Shown here: piece after piece, positions 1 through 7,747 of the stretch
How the letters are laid out: each line of letters begins with the position of its first letter
Numbering within the stretch: the stretch's first letter is position 1
DNA from: Peptostreptococcaceae bacterium
Lineage (GTDB): Bacteria > Bacillota > Clostridia > Peptostreptococcales > Peptostreptococcaceae
Reading direction: 5' to 3'
Assembly: GCA_029983575.1 (NCBI GenBank)
Contig: JASBZE010000015.1
Span: forward strand, 1-26,227
DNA: 26,227 nucleotides
The notes under the pieces: model-generated
The model's database searches: none
Seen by the model: only the letters and a program-made list of their open reading frames with translations
Told to the model about the DNA's origin: nothing
Program-made: the position numbers and the translations under genes

Positions 1-9
1 ATTAATTTA

Positions 10-38
10 ATAATACATCAATTTTTGATTTGTGTCAA
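10..38 (-). promoter_or_regulatory. Consensus sigma-A promoter reading out of the left edge
   Basis: On the minus strand a TTGACA hexamer (38 down to 33) is followed after exactly 17 bases by TATTAT (15 down to 10). This would start transcription near base 3 and drive a gene lying outside the window. It sits just beyond the feo operon terminator, so it marks the beginning of a separate unit. Seen in sequence; activity is inferred. Confidence 0.7.
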
Positions 39-93
39 CAATTATAAAAAATTATTGACCTTTTTTAGATACCCTTCATTTGGTTAAATAAAC

Positions 94-122
94 AAAAGCC
101 ATGGAAAAAATCCATAGCTTTT
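94..122 (-). terminator. Rho-independent terminator of the feo operon
   Basis: A 12-bp stem (94-105 with 111-122, one G:T wobble on the minus-strand transcript) encloses a 5-base loop. On the minus strand it is followed by a T-rich tail (TTTTGTTTATTT). It lies 16 bases beyond the stop of the last feo gene. The plus-strand side is also T-rich, so it could work both ways. Confidence 0.8.
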
Positions 123-137
123 TGTCTAAATATTTAT

Positions 138-320
138 TTACTTTTTATCAACACTTTGAGTTGAGCAGCATGATCCTCCTGAAGAACAGCAAGATCCCTC
201 AGCCTCTTTTGTTGAATGTACACAACCACAGCAAGACCCTTTCTTTTTAAGTCTTCTAGCCGCTAACACAGCCACAACTATGATTATGCCTAAGATTATA
301 TAATTTACTATACCGCCCAT
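138..320 (-). CDS. FeoB-associated Cys-rich membrane protein
   Basis: This 60-residue protein has one N-terminal hydrophobic segment (about residues 6-20), a short basic stop-transfer stretch (RRLKKK), then a Cys/Ser/Gly-rich tail with seven cysteines, six of them in three CC pairs. That architecture is the small FeoB-associated Cys-rich membrane protein family found next to feoB in many Firmicutes. Its biochemical role is unproven; handling or sensing of Fe2+ at the FeoB pore, or stabilising FeoB, are the usual suggestions. The start has AGGAG eight bases upstream. It is the last gene of the feo operon, 14 bases after feoB and 16 bases before the terminator. The family call rests on architecture and location, since there are few fixed residues beyond the cysteines. 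Confidence 0.85.
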   Translation of the reverse strand: MGGIVNYIILGIIIVVAVLAARRLKKKGSCCGCVHSTKEAEGSCCSSGGSCCSTQSVDKK

Positions 321-334
321 AATATCATCTCCTA

Positions 335-2497
335 TTATTCTTGTAGGGCCGCCTCCTCTTTAACCTTTCTCTTTGAAGAGTTCGGTTTTTTGATAAACAG
401 TAAGTAGATATAAGCTAGTAACACTACAAATGCTACTCCTGTCCACACTGTAAATGCTCCTCCAAGAGCCAAGCTAGAGAATTGGTAAACCATCAAGGCG
501 ATTGTGTAAGCAAATACAGTCTGATAAATAACTGTAAACCAAGTCCACTTAGCACTGTTCATCTCTGTTCTTATAGCACCTAAGGCTGCAAAACAAGGAA
601 CGTTAAGTTGGTTAAATATCATAAACGCCATCGCAGAAGCAGGTGTGAACAGCCTAGTAGCTAGAGCTATAGCATTAGCATCTCCTGATTCAACTTCTCC
701 AATACCGCTAAGTACACCCATTGTACCAACAACAACTTCTTTTGCAACTAGGCCTAGAGCTGAAGCCACTGTAGCTATCCAGTTACCAAAACCTAATGGT
801 ATAAATATTGGTGAGAAGAACTTTCCTATAGCTGATAGTATTGAATCCTTTGAGTCTTGATCAAATGTATGGAACTCAAAATCTACACTTATATTTTGTA
901 GTAACCATACTCCAAGAGCAGCAAGTAGGATAATAGTACCGGCTTTTATTACGAATGCCTTTGATCTGTCGTAAGTTGATCTAATAACATTTCTGTAACT
1001 TGGGAAGTGGTACTGTGGAAGTTCCATAACAAATGGAGCTGGATCTCCAGCAAACATTGATGTCTTCTTGATTATAATACCACTTACTATTACTGCAGCA
1101 ATACCAGCAAAATAGCAAAGTGGTCCAAACCACCATCTACCTGTAAACACTGAACCCGCAAAAAGAGCGATGATTTCAGTCTTTGCGCTACAAGGCATAA
1201 AACTGCTTACCATTATTGTCAATCTTCTATCTTGATCGTTCTCTATAGTTCTAGTTGCCATGATTCCAGGAACTGAACAACCAGTACCTATTAAAACAGG
1301 AATAAATGACTTACCAGAAAGACCAAACTTTCTAAATATCCTATCAAGGATGAAAGCTATTCTTGACATATATCCAACATCTTCTAGTATAGCTAGAAGT
1401 ATGAACAATACTACTATAAGTGGTAAGAATCCTAGTACTGCACCTACACCACCGATGATACCATCATTAACTAAGCTCGCCAACCATGGTGCAACTCCTG
1501 CTGAATCCATCCAAGCTCCTGCGTTTCCTTGAAGTATCTCTGCTACAAAAACGTCGTTAACCCAGTCAGACATTGGTGTTCCCAATACCTTGATTGTAAT
1601 AAAATAAACCAAGAACATTATTCCAGCAAAAATTGGCAATGCCAATATCCTGTTGGTAACAATACGGTCTATCTTATCTGAGGTAGTCATACCTTCTTTA
1701 GCTTTTTTAACGTTCTTATGTGTAATATTTGTTACGAATTCATATCTGGCATCAGTTATAATTCCTTCTCCATCGTCATCGAGTTTGTCGTCTGCATCTT
1801 CTTGAAGCTTTTTAATAAACTCTTTTTCATCAGATGTTACATTGATCTTATCTTCTATCTTAGGATCAGATTCAAATAATTTTATTGCATACCATCTATG
1901 ATTTTTATTATCCCTAAGTGCTTGAACGTTATCTTCAATCTGTCTTATATAGCTTTCTACTTCTTCGTTGAACTCGTGTACATGAGTAATAACACCTGTC
2001 TTTTGGTGTTCCTCAGCAACTTTCTTAGCTACGTCCATTAGATGATCGACATTTTCTCCCTTAAGTGCAGAGATTTCTACTATCTCACATCCTAGGCCCT
2101 CTTTTAATGCCTTTATATTGATTTGGTCCCCATTTTTTCTAACCACGTCCATCATATTCAAAGCTATAATAACTGGAATACCAAGCTCAGCAAGTTGAGT
2201 GGTAAGATAAAGGTTTCTCTCTATATTTGAAGCATCAACAACGTTTATAATAGCATCAGGACTTTCTTTTAATAAATAGTCCCTACTTACTACCTCCTCC
2301 AACGTATATGGAGATAGCGAATAAATACCTGGCAAGTCAATGAGTTTAAGCGACTTGTCTTTTTTATAAGTACCGTCTTTTTTTTCGACAGTTACCCCCG
2401 GCCAGTTACCTACGTACTGGTTTGAACCTGTTAATCCGTTAAACAGTGTAGATTTACCACTGTTAGGATTACCAGCTAATGCAATTCTTAATTCCAT
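335..2497 (-). CDS. feoB: Ferrous iron transport protein B (FeoB)
   Basis: FeoB is the inner-membrane Fe2+ importer, with an N-terminal G-protein domain that binds and hydrolyses GTP. The 720-residue product has all expected parts. G1 is GNPNSGKST at residues 9-17, G3 is DLPG at 54-57, G4 is NMMD at 114-117 and G5 is SALKG near 143-147. A charged helical linker follows to about residue 280. The polytopic domain carries the two Gate motifs, with GTGCSVPG in the first and NVPCF in the second, and the conserved PCSAKTE stretch. The length is typical of clostridial FeoB. The ATG has a GGGAGAGGA ribosome site. It lies 26 bases after the second feoA and 14 bases before the Cys-rich partner gene. 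The C-terminal tail is short and charged, with no fused FeoA or FeoC domain. Confidence 0.98.
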   Translation of the reverse strand: MELRIALAGNPNSGKSTLFNGLTGSNQYVGNWPGVTVEKKDGTYKKDKSLKLIDLPGIYSLSPYTLEEVVSRDYLLKESPDAIINVVDASNIERNLYLTTQLAELGIPVIIALNMMDVVRKNGDQINIKALKEGLGCEIVEISALKGENVDHLMDVAKKVAEEHQKTGVITHVHEFNEEVESYIRQIEDNVQALRDNKNHRWYAIKLFESDPKIEDKINVTSDEKEFIKKLQEDADDKLDDDGEGIITDARYEFVTNITHKNVKKAKEGMTTSDKIDRIVTNRILALPIFAGIMFLVYFITIKVLGTPMSDWVNDVFVAEILQGNAGAWMDSAGVAPWLASLVNDGIIGGVGAVLGFLPLIVVLFILLAILEDVGYMSRIAFILDRIFRKFGLSGKSFIPVLIGTGCSVPGIMATRTIENDQDRRLTIMVSSFMPCSAKTEIIALFAGSVFTGRWWFGPLCYFAGIAAVIVSGIIIKKTSMFAGDPAPFVMELPQYHFPSYRNVIRSTYDRSKAFVIKAGTIILLAALGVWLLQNISVDFEFHTFDQDSKDSILSAIGKFFSPIFIPLGFGNWIATVASALGLVAKEVVVGTMGVLSGIGEVESGDANAIALATRLFTPASAMAFMIFNQLNVPCFAALGAIRTEMNSAKWTWFTVIYQTVFAYTIALMVYQFSSLALGGAFTVWTGVAFVVLLAYIYLLFIKKPNSSKRKVKEEAALQE

Positions 2498-2523
2498 ACT
2501 TCCTCTCCCTTCTGTGGTATAAC

Positions 2524-2757
2524 CTATTCTGTCACCTCTAAAATTTCCACTAGATCTGCATCGTCCTTTCTTAGACTTAGCTCATATCCCCTAACTGTAA
2601 TTTGGATTGGATCTCCTAGTGGTGCAACTTTTCTTATGAATATAGGGGTACCCTTAGTCAATCCCATATCCATAATCCTCTTTTTAACTCTTCCTTCGCC
2701 GTGTAGTCTCTTTACCTTGTAGTTTCTCCCTACGACGGCATCTCTTAGCGTTAACAT
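2524..2757 (-). CDS. feoA: FeoA-family protein, second copy
   Basis: This is a small SH3-like FeoA protein, thought to bind the FeoB cytoplasmic domain and needed for Fe2+ uptake. The start chosen is the ATG at 2757 (protein MLTLRDAVVG...), because GGAGG lies at 2769-2765 with a 7-base spacer. A start at 2784 would overlap the upstream feoA and lacks a ribosome site. The product is 77 residues and shows the FeoA pattern: a basic beta strand early, a conserved 'MGLTKGTPI' turn, then 'DPIQITVRGYELSLRKDDA', matching the xxGxxLxLR core. With this start it begins 13 bases after the first feoA ends. It is the more canonical of the two FeoA copies. Confidence 0.93.
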   Translation of the reverse strand: MLTLRDAVVGRNYKVKRLHGEGRVKKRIMDMGLTKGTPIFIRKVAPLGDPIQITVRGYELSLRKDDADLVEILEVTE

Positions 2758-2770
2758 AAATAAACCTCCA

Positions 2771-2986
2771 TTAAGCTGAAACAATTATTCTCTTTGCAAG
2801 GTCTTTTCCGATAGCGACTCTACTTTCCTTTACCTTGACGATTAAATCTCCATCATGCTCGGAAATAACGGTTACAGAGCTACCCTCTACAAAACCTAGA
2901 TTGTTTAAAAACCTTTGTTGATCGTCCTTACCCTTAATTTTAAGAACCTTCATCTCAACTCCAGTAGGCGCAACAGTAAGATTCAT
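2771..2986 (-). CDS. feoA: FeoA-family protein, first copy
   Basis: This 71-residue FeoA-like SH3-fold protein opens the feo operon. It has the family's hydrophobic core, 'LNNLGFVEGSSVTVISE' (equivalent to the G-L/F-x-x-G-x-x-V/I turn) and a C-terminal 'ESRVAIGKDLAKRIIV' in place of the usual 'G-x-x-x-A/L-R' strand. An AAAGGAGGA ribosome site precedes the ATG by about 5 bases. Pairs of distinct FeoA proteins before FeoB are common in Clostridia; whether they act as a heteromer or bind different parts of FeoB is not known. The two copies here are clearly diverged, so this is not a recent duplication. Confidence 0.9.
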   Translation of the reverse strand: MNLTVAPTGVEMKVLKIKGKDDQQRFLNNLGFVEGSSVTVISEHDGDLIVKVKESRVAIGKDLAKRIIVSA

Positions 2987-3104
2987 AGCTTCCTCCTTTC
3001 ATCACTAACGAAAATGACGTTAATTCTTGCAACAAAAAAAATCATAGATTACAATTAATTTCTAAATGAAATAGATTATAACCTAATAATTCTTTGTCTA
3101 TAAT

Positions 3105-3158
3105 AATGAAATCATTACCTATTAACTTAATTATATTAATAAAGCTAATGGTTGTCAA
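3105..3158 (-). promoter_or_regulatory. feo operon promoter with downstream palindrome
   Basis: The minus strand has TTGACA (3158-3153), a 17-base spacer and TATAAT (3135-3130), a perfect consensus promoter with a start near 3123. Just inside the transcript lies an inverted repeat AATGA-TT-TCATT (3116-3105), a plausible operator for an iron-sensing repressor. Its arms resemble part of a Fur box, but the centre is one base short of the classical 19-mer. The leader from 3123 to the ATG is about 135 bases, A+T-rich, with a small hairpin (3005-3023) before the ribosome site. The promoter is well supported; the operator role is inferred. Confidence 0.7.
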
Positions 3159-3221
3159 TACCTTATAGAATATTAATCTCATTATTATATATAAAATTTT
3201 TTTATCCACTACGAAATAAAC

Positions 3222-3262
3222 AAAAAGGCCATCAATACTTAATTATAAATACTGATGACCTT
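3222..3262 (-). terminator. Terminator of the EamA transporter gene
   Basis: On the minus strand a long stem (AAGGTCATCAGTA pairing with TATTGATGGCCTT, with G:U wobbles) and a small A+T loop are followed by TTTTTGTTT. It begins about 16 bases after the stop codon of the gene at 3279-4169. It separates that gene from the feo promoter. Confidence 0.85.
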
Positions 3263-3278
3263 ATTTACTATTGATTAT

Positions 3279-4169
3279 TTAATTTTTACCGTATTTTATC
3301 CTTGCATTTTTAAAGTCAGAAAAATCAACTTCAGAAGCAATTATAGCTACAAAAATTATTATACTACCAATTAATATCTTTAGTGTAACTGCCTCACCTA
3401 ACATCAGCCATGAGAAGAAGGTTCCAAAAACTGACTCAGTTGATAATATAAGAGCTGCACTTGTTCCACTCACTACCCTGGAGCATACTGTAAGGAGCAA
3501 GAAACCAGCTAGTGTAGAAAAAACAGCTAAATAAATGAGTCCTCCAATACCTAGAGGTGTTGGATTTAATTTCGACGGATCAAGTATAAGCATACAAATC
3601 GCTGACAAAACTGCTGCTGTAATAAACTGAATCAGAGTTAAGGTAACCACCTCGCTCATCCTCGAAAACTTATTTACGTATAATATCTGAAGTGCAAAAC
3701 CAAAAGCACATAAAAGTGTCAGAAAATCTCCGTAATTAAAACTCAAATCTCTTTCAAGGGAAAGAATTGCAATACCTATTAGCGCCATCACCGAACAGAG
3801 TATTTTCTTTCCTGATATTCTTACCCTGTATATAAGCCATGCTAAGAAGGGAACAATAACAACATTTGTAGCTGTAATAAAAGCATTCTTTGCCCCTGTT
3901 GTGTATTTCAAACCCTCAGTTTGTAATATGAATGGTAGAAATAACAGTGCTCCTAAAATAATACCGTTTTTTAGAGTCCTGAAATTTATATTTGAGTTAA
4001 CCCTCTTTATGTATAATAAGTAAAGAAGTATTGAGGCTAGCATAAACCTGTATGTATTTATTTGAAGGGAGCTAAATCCCCCATCTAGGGCGTGCCTAGT
4101 CGCGACAAATCCTCCTCCCCACATGATCGAAGTGAGGAGAAGACCCATCGCCCCTTTCTTTTTACTCAT
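3279..4169 (-). CDS. DMT-superfamily (EamA) transporter
   Basis: This 296-residue polytopic membrane protein has two EamA repeats, each of about five transmembrane segments (roughly residues 8-137 and 147-280). Signature stretches include the N-terminal 'LLLTSIMWGGGFVATRHAL', the 'TNVVIVPFLAWLIYRVRIS' end of repeat 1, and 'LILSTESVFGTFFSWLMLGEAVTLKILIGSIIIF' at the end of repeat 2. That last stretch carries the family's 'E-P/S-V-x-x-x-x-x-x-x-x-x-GE' pattern. Members export amino acids, metabolites or drugs; the sequence does not show the substrate. It stands alone with its own terminator downstream and an AAAGG ribosome site upstream. It is not obviously linked to the aminopeptidase gene 120 bases upstream, although export of peptide-derived amino acids would be an attractive but unproven idea. 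Confidence 0.9.
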   Translation of the reverse strand: MSKKKGAMGLLLTSIMWGGGFVATRHALDGGFSSLQINTYRFMLASILLYLLYIKRVNSNINFRTLKNGIILGALLFLPFILQTEGLKYTTGAKNAFITATNVVIVPFLAWLIYRVRISGKKILCSVMALIGIAILSLERDLSFNYGDFLTLLCAFGFALQILYVNKFSRMSEVVTLTLIQFITAAVLSAICMLILDPSKLNPTPLGIGGLIYLAVFSTLAGFLLLTVCSRVVSGTSAALILSTESVFGTFFSWLMLGEAVTLKILIGSIIIFVAIIASEVDFSDFKNARIKYGKN

Positions 4170-4210
4170 AAAAATACCTTTCTATCAATAAACACAAAAT
4201 ATAATCTTAA

Positions 4211-4278
4211 AACAATCGATTAATTATAGACATTTAATTAATTATATAAAATTAATTATAAACAATTGATTATTCATA
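4211..4278. repeat. Pair of imperfect 18-bp direct repeats between pepA and the EamA gene
   Basis: AACAATCGATTAATTATA (4211-4228) recurs as AACAATTGATTATTCATA (4261-4278), 15 of 18 positions identical, exactly 50 bases apart. The 120-base gap is extremely A+T-rich. It holds no clean promoter or terminator that I can defend. The repeats could be protein-binding sites or chance in biased DNA. Confidence 0.35.
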
Positions 4279-4289
4279 ATTAACTTTTA

Positions 4290-5726
4290 TTAAAAATCCT
4301 TAGCTAATTCAATTAAAGTACGCACAGGTGCGCCTGTTGCACCATAACTTACGTAATTTTTAGCATTCTTTGACATGCTCGTACCAGCAATATCTAGATG
4401 AAGCCATGGTCTATCATCGACGAACTCCCCTACGAAAAGTCCAGCTGTTATACACCCAGCTCCTTCAGAAGTCGTGTTCTTAATATCAGCTTCCTTACCT
4501 TTGATAAAATCCCTAAACTCATCATATACAGGAAGTCTAAACATCTTTTCATCTGTTTTTTGAGTGGCTTTCTCTAATTTTTTATAGAATTCATCATCAT
4601 TGGACACCACTGGAGTAGCGACGTGAGATGATATTACTAAGGCAGCCCCTGTTAAAGTCGCTATATCCACTATCTTTGTAGCTCCCTCTTGAGATATGGC
4701 AAAGTGCACGGCATCAGCTAAGGTTAGTCTACCCTCAGCATCAGTATTTAGAACCTCAATTGTAGTACCCTTCATAGATCCTATGATATCTCCAGGCTTA
4801 TAAGAGTTTCCAGATACAGAGTTTTCACAAAGTGCACAAACACCTACTACATTCGATTTCAAATTGAGCTTTGCTATTGCGTTTATAGCGGCAATTACTG
4901 ATGCAGCTCCACCCATGTCAGACTTCATGCTCAGCATAGAAGAGGTAGGCTTTATAGAGTATCCGCCGGTGTCATAAGTTATACCCTTACCTACTAGTCC
5001 TAATATTTCATCGCTTTGAGGATTTCCCATATATCTCATAACTACTAGTCTAGGTTCATTTGATGATCCTCTAGCGACTGATAAAAACGCCTCCATCTGG
5101 AAATTTTCTATTTCAACTTTATCGTAAATATCTATCTCAACACCATTTTTTTCGCATTCTTCCTTAGCTTGTTTAGCTAGAGTCTCTGGGTAAATTACAT
5201 TCGAAGGCTCATTTACCAATTCCCTTGCAAATTTTTGGAAGTCTGATACCAATAGCGCTTCTTCAATATCTTCGTCTATACCAGAAATCACTATTTCCTC
5301 TATTTCATTTGTCTTTTTATTATTTAGGTACTTATCAAAAATATATGAACCTAAGTTAAGACCCTCTACAAAAGAGTATAGATTTTCTCCTAATAACTCC
5401 GCTCCATAAATAGCTCCCTTTATGAGAGGCTTCTCGCTTGATTTTTCATCTTCATCATCATTTTCATGATCTAGGTTTAGAAGGTATTTAGATATCTTCC
5501 CTCCGATTTTTCTTACTTTTTCCTTATCCGATTTTAACTCTTCAAGGTATATCCTTTTAATTTCTGCCCCAACATAAACATTAAACTCTCCTGTTTTACC
5601 AGACTCTATTATTTTTTCTACTATTTCGTCCAGTTCTTGTGGCAACTCTGGCTTTTGATTCTCTCCCTTTAGGATAACTACATACTCATCATTTAACTTA
5701 TGGTTCTTATTCGTTACTATCCTCAT
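4290..5726 (-). CDS. pepA: M17-family leucyl aminopeptidase
   Basis: This cytosolic two-metal aminopeptidase removes N-terminal residues from peptides. The 478-residue product has a poorly conserved, Lys/Glu-rich N-terminal domain (about 1-165) and the conserved catalytic domain. Metal ligands and catalytic residues are visible: K247 and D252 in VGKGITYDTGG, K259, D270 in KSDMGGAA, and D329, E331 and R333 in NTDAEGRL. The usual GKGITFDSGG is varied to GKGITYDTGG, a conservative change. An AAAGGAGG site lies 7 bases before the ATG. The start codon lies inside the 3' end of scpB (20-base overlap), so translation is probably coupled. PepA homologues in some bacteria also bind DNA; nothing here shows that. 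Confidence 0.95.
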   Translation of the reverse strand: MRIVTNKNHKLNDEYVVILKGENQKPELPQELDEIVEKIIESGKTGEFNVYVGAEIKRIYLEELKSDKEKVRKIGGKISKYLLNLDHENDDEDEKSSEKPLIKGAIYGAELLGENLYSFVEGLNLGSYIFDKYLNNKKTNEIEEIVISGIDEDIEEALLVSDFQKFARELVNEPSNVIYPETLAKQAKEECEKNGVEIDIYDKVEIENFQMEAFLSVARGSSNEPRLVVMRYMGNPQSDEILGLVGKGITYDTGGYSIKPTSSMLSMKSDMGGAASVIAAINAIAKLNLKSNVVGVCALCENSVSGNSYKPGDIIGSMKGTTIEVLNTDAEGRLTLADAVHFAISQEGATKIVDIATLTGAALVISSHVATPVVSNDDEFYKKLEKATQKTDEKMFRLPVYDEFRDFIKGKEADIKNTTSEGAGCITAGLFVGEFVDDRPWLHLDIAGTSMSKNAKNYVSYGATGAPVRTLIELAKDF

Positions 5727-6306
5727 ATTCTTCCTCCTTTAGCTCGATATTAGGTAAGTCACTAACCGATTCTATCTCCATCAACTTCAAAAATTCATCC
5801 GTCGTCCTATATATAATCGGTTTTCCAATTTTCTCTAATCTTCCTGCCTCTGCGATCAACTTGTACTCAAGCAACCTCCTTATCACGTTATCACATTTGA
5901 CGCCTCTTATATCCTCTATCTCAACCCTAGTTACCGGTTGCATATATGCAATTATCGTAAGTGTTTCCATCATAGCATTTGATAGAGGTTTTTTCCTAGA
6001 CTTATCAAATAACTTCACAATATAAGTTTCGTTGTCTTCTGATGTACACATCTGAAAGGCATCTTGAAGTCTTATAACTTTAAGCCCCTCTTTTCCACTG
6101 TAGTCGTCTGACATCATCTGTAGAAGCATTGACTTAATCCTCGATTCACTAATCCCATCAAATGCTTTTTTGATCTCCTTAGGCGTTATTGGATCTCCAA
6201 ATGCAAAGAGAATTGACGCAAGGGCAGATCTAAGCTCAGCATCGTCTAAGTTTTGCTTAGCTACATCCTTCTCATTATTTTTGTCAGTATTAATATTCTC
6301 TTCCAT
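5707..6306 (-). CDS. scpB: Segregation and condensation protein B (ScpB)
   Basis: ScpB dimers bind the kleisin ScpA and complete the Smc-ScpAB condensin that organises and segregates the chromosome. The protein carries the two winged-helix domains of ScpB: 'LRSALASILFAFGDPITPKEIKKAF' near the start, and 'LSNAMMETLTIIAYMQPVTRVEIEDIRGV' with 'VIRRLLEYKLIAEAGRLEKIGKPIIYRTTDEFLKL' in the second half. The ATG at 6306 is preferred (199 residues) over the GTG two codons upstream, because the GAGGTG ribosome site at 6315-6310 overlaps that GTG. It follows scpA by 7 bases and overlaps pepA at its end. The 20-residue acidic and polar N-terminus before the first helix is ordinary for the family. Confidence 0.96.
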   Translation of the reverse strand: MEENINTDKNNEKDVAKQNLDDAELRSALASILFAFGDPITPKEIKKAFDGISESRIKSMLLQMMSDDYSGKEGLKVIRLQDAFQMCTSEDNETYIVKLFDKSRKKPLSNAMMETLTIIAYMQPVTRVEIEDIRGVKCDNVIRRLLEYKLIAEAGRLEKIGKPIIYRTTDEFLKLMEIESVSDLPNIELKEEEYEDSNE

Positions 6307-6313
6307 ACTCACC

Positions 6314-7027
6314 TCATCTAATCTTTTTAATAATTATATTATCAAAGGTACCTTCTTGACGCACCTCAATTTCCTTTCCCTTTATCATTTCTAGAATACA
6401 TAAGAAAGCTGCGATTATATTATCCTTGTCATCACTCTCTACTATTTCTGAAAATGAAACGACCTTTTTATTTTGAATATAACTTCTGACATCTTTTATC
6501 TTCTCATTTAAGCTTATGTTTTTCTTTTTGACAATCTCCTTTAGCTCAAATTCTTTCCTGTCCTTGTACTCGTCTTCTTCTTGAGTAAATAAGGAAGGCA
6601 AGAGTTCTATCATCTTATCTAAGCTTATATTAGAAAAATCAATTTCATCTTCAAATACCAATTCGGCTTTCTTTCTATAGAATTTATTGTCGTCATATAA
6701 AATTTTTGACCTTATATATTCGCTAGCATCTTTAAAAACCTTGTATCTCTCTAGTTGTAAAACGAGATTTTCGGCGGGATTTTCTTCAGTGCTATGTTCT
6801 AAATAAAGCAAAAACCTCGACTTTATATCCAATAACTTAGTTGCCATAGATATAAAGTCGACAGCTATATCTATGTTTTCCTTATCTATAAGGCCTATAT
6901 ACTCTATATACTGCTCTGTTATCTCTATTATAGATATATCTTCTATTTTTAATTTTTTCTTCGTTATAAGCTCGTAAAGCAGGTCTAGTGGACCTTCAAA
7001 ATTTTCTATAGTAATTTTGTAATCCAT
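6314..7027 (-). CDS. scpA: Segregation and condensation protein A (ScpA kleisin)
   Basis: ScpA is the kleisin subunit that bridges Smc heads and recruits ScpB. The hallmark N-terminus 'YKITIENFEGPLDLLYELITKKKLKIEDISI' is present. A helical middle follows ('DFISMATKLLDIKSRFLL') with the usual acidic linker, and a C-terminal winged helix ('VVSFSEIVESDDKDNIIAAFLCILEMIKGKEIEVRQEGTFDNIII'). Start: the ATG at 7027 has AAGGGTG about 5 bases upstream; a GTG directly before it is less likely. The product is 237 residues, close to the norm. It lies 10 bases after the site-2 protease gene, the common clostridial arrangement. Confidence 0.97.
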   Translation of the reverse strand: MDYKITIENFEGPLDLLYELITKKKLKIEDISIIEITEQYIEYIGLIDKENIDIAVDFISMATKLLDIKSRFLLYLEHSTEENPAENLVLQLERYKVFKDASEYIRSKILYDDNKFYRKKAELVFEDEIDFSNISLDKMIELLPSLFTQEEDEYKDRKEFELKEIVKKKNISLNEKIKDVRSYIQNKKVVSFSEIVESDDKDNIIAAFLCILEMIKGKEIEVRQEGTFDNIIIKKIR

Positions 7028-7037
7028 CACTTCACCC

Positions 7038-7634
7038 TTATACCAACAGCATCACAAGACCATTTAGGGCCTGATATACTGGATTAACAAAAATTGTATA
7101 GGCATTTGTCATAATCATCAAGACAAAGATTATAAATGAATACCTTTCAACTTTTGCAGCGTAATAGTTAAGCTTATAAGGCAAGAAAGTCGAAATCAAA
7201 CTCCATCCGTCTAAAGGCGGTATTGGTAGTAAGTTAAAACTAGCAAAGACGAGGTTATAAATGATAGTATACTGGGCTATAAGGTTTATAGCGTAAAAAT
7301 GCACATATTTATACACAAGCGCTCCTATAATAGCAAATACTACATTCATCGTTACCCCTGCTATACTTACGCAGAAATTTGCCAACCTATAATTTTTAAA
7401 GTTGTTTGGATTGACTGGTACGGGCCTAGCCCAACCTATATGAAAAATTATCATTGCGAGTATCCCAACCGGATCTAAGTGCCTAGCTGGATTAAAAGAC
7501 ATCCTTCCCTGGTTTCTCGCTGTGTCATCTCCAAAAACATAGGCGACAAAAGCATGACCAAATTCATGTACGGATATTGCTATGACGATGGCAACTATCG
7601 ACGAGAGCAAATCCGGTAATTGTAAATTAAACAT
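7038..7634 (-). CDS. Site-2 protease (M50) family membrane metalloprotease
   Basis: The 198-residue polytopic membrane protein has the M50 zinc motif HEFGH (residues 23-27) in its first membrane helix. The second motif, N-x-x-P-x-x-x-x-DG ('NLLPIPPLDGW'), supplies the third zinc ligand. It is the short type with no PDZ or CBS domain, common next to scpAB in Clostridia; the substrate is unknown. The ATG at 7634 has AAAGGAGA a few bases upstream, whereas a TTG 21 bases earlier has no ribosome site. It lies downstream of the RNase J gene and 10 bases before scpA, and is probably the first gene of the S2P-scpA-scpB-pepA unit or a continuation of the rnj transcript. Confidence 0.92.
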   Translation of the reverse strand: MFNLQLPDLLSSIVAIVIAISVHEFGHAFVAYVFGDDTARNQGRMSFNPARHLDPVGILAMIIFHIGWARPVPVNPNNFKNYRLANFCVSIAGVTMNVVFAIIGALVYKYVHFYAINLIAQYTIIYNLVFASFNLLPIPPLDGWSLISTFLPYKLNYYAAKVERYSFIIFVLMIMTNAYTIFVNPVYQALNGLVMLLV

Positions 7635-7656
7635 AATCTCTCCTTTAATTAGCAAG

Positions 7657-7743
7657 CCCCCAATCCGTGGATCAGGGGTCAGTTAGTTTTATTTCAAATA
7701 ACGGCCAACTATATGTGACCATTATACAGTCGATTAAATCGAC
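7657..7743 (-). other. Gap between rnj and the S2P gene with two hairpins
   Basis: Two secondary structures lie in this 92-base gap. Directly after the rnj stop is a perfect 15-base palindrome (GTCGATT-A-AATCGAC on the plus strand, 7729-7743). Close to the S2P ribosome site is a G+C-rich imperfect hairpin (CCCC...GGGG with inner ATCC...GGAT, 7657-7679). Neither is followed on the minus strand by a run of T, so they are not convincing terminators. They might set mRNA processing or translation. A TATAAT lies at about 7725-7720 on the minus strand, but no good -35 accompanies it. Confidence 0.35.
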
Positions 7744-7747
7744 CGAA

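Noticed and set aside
7657..7679. G+C-rich hairpin as a terminator of rnj
   Set aside because: The stem is interrupted and no T run follows on the minus strand; it also lies almost on the ribosome site of the next gene.
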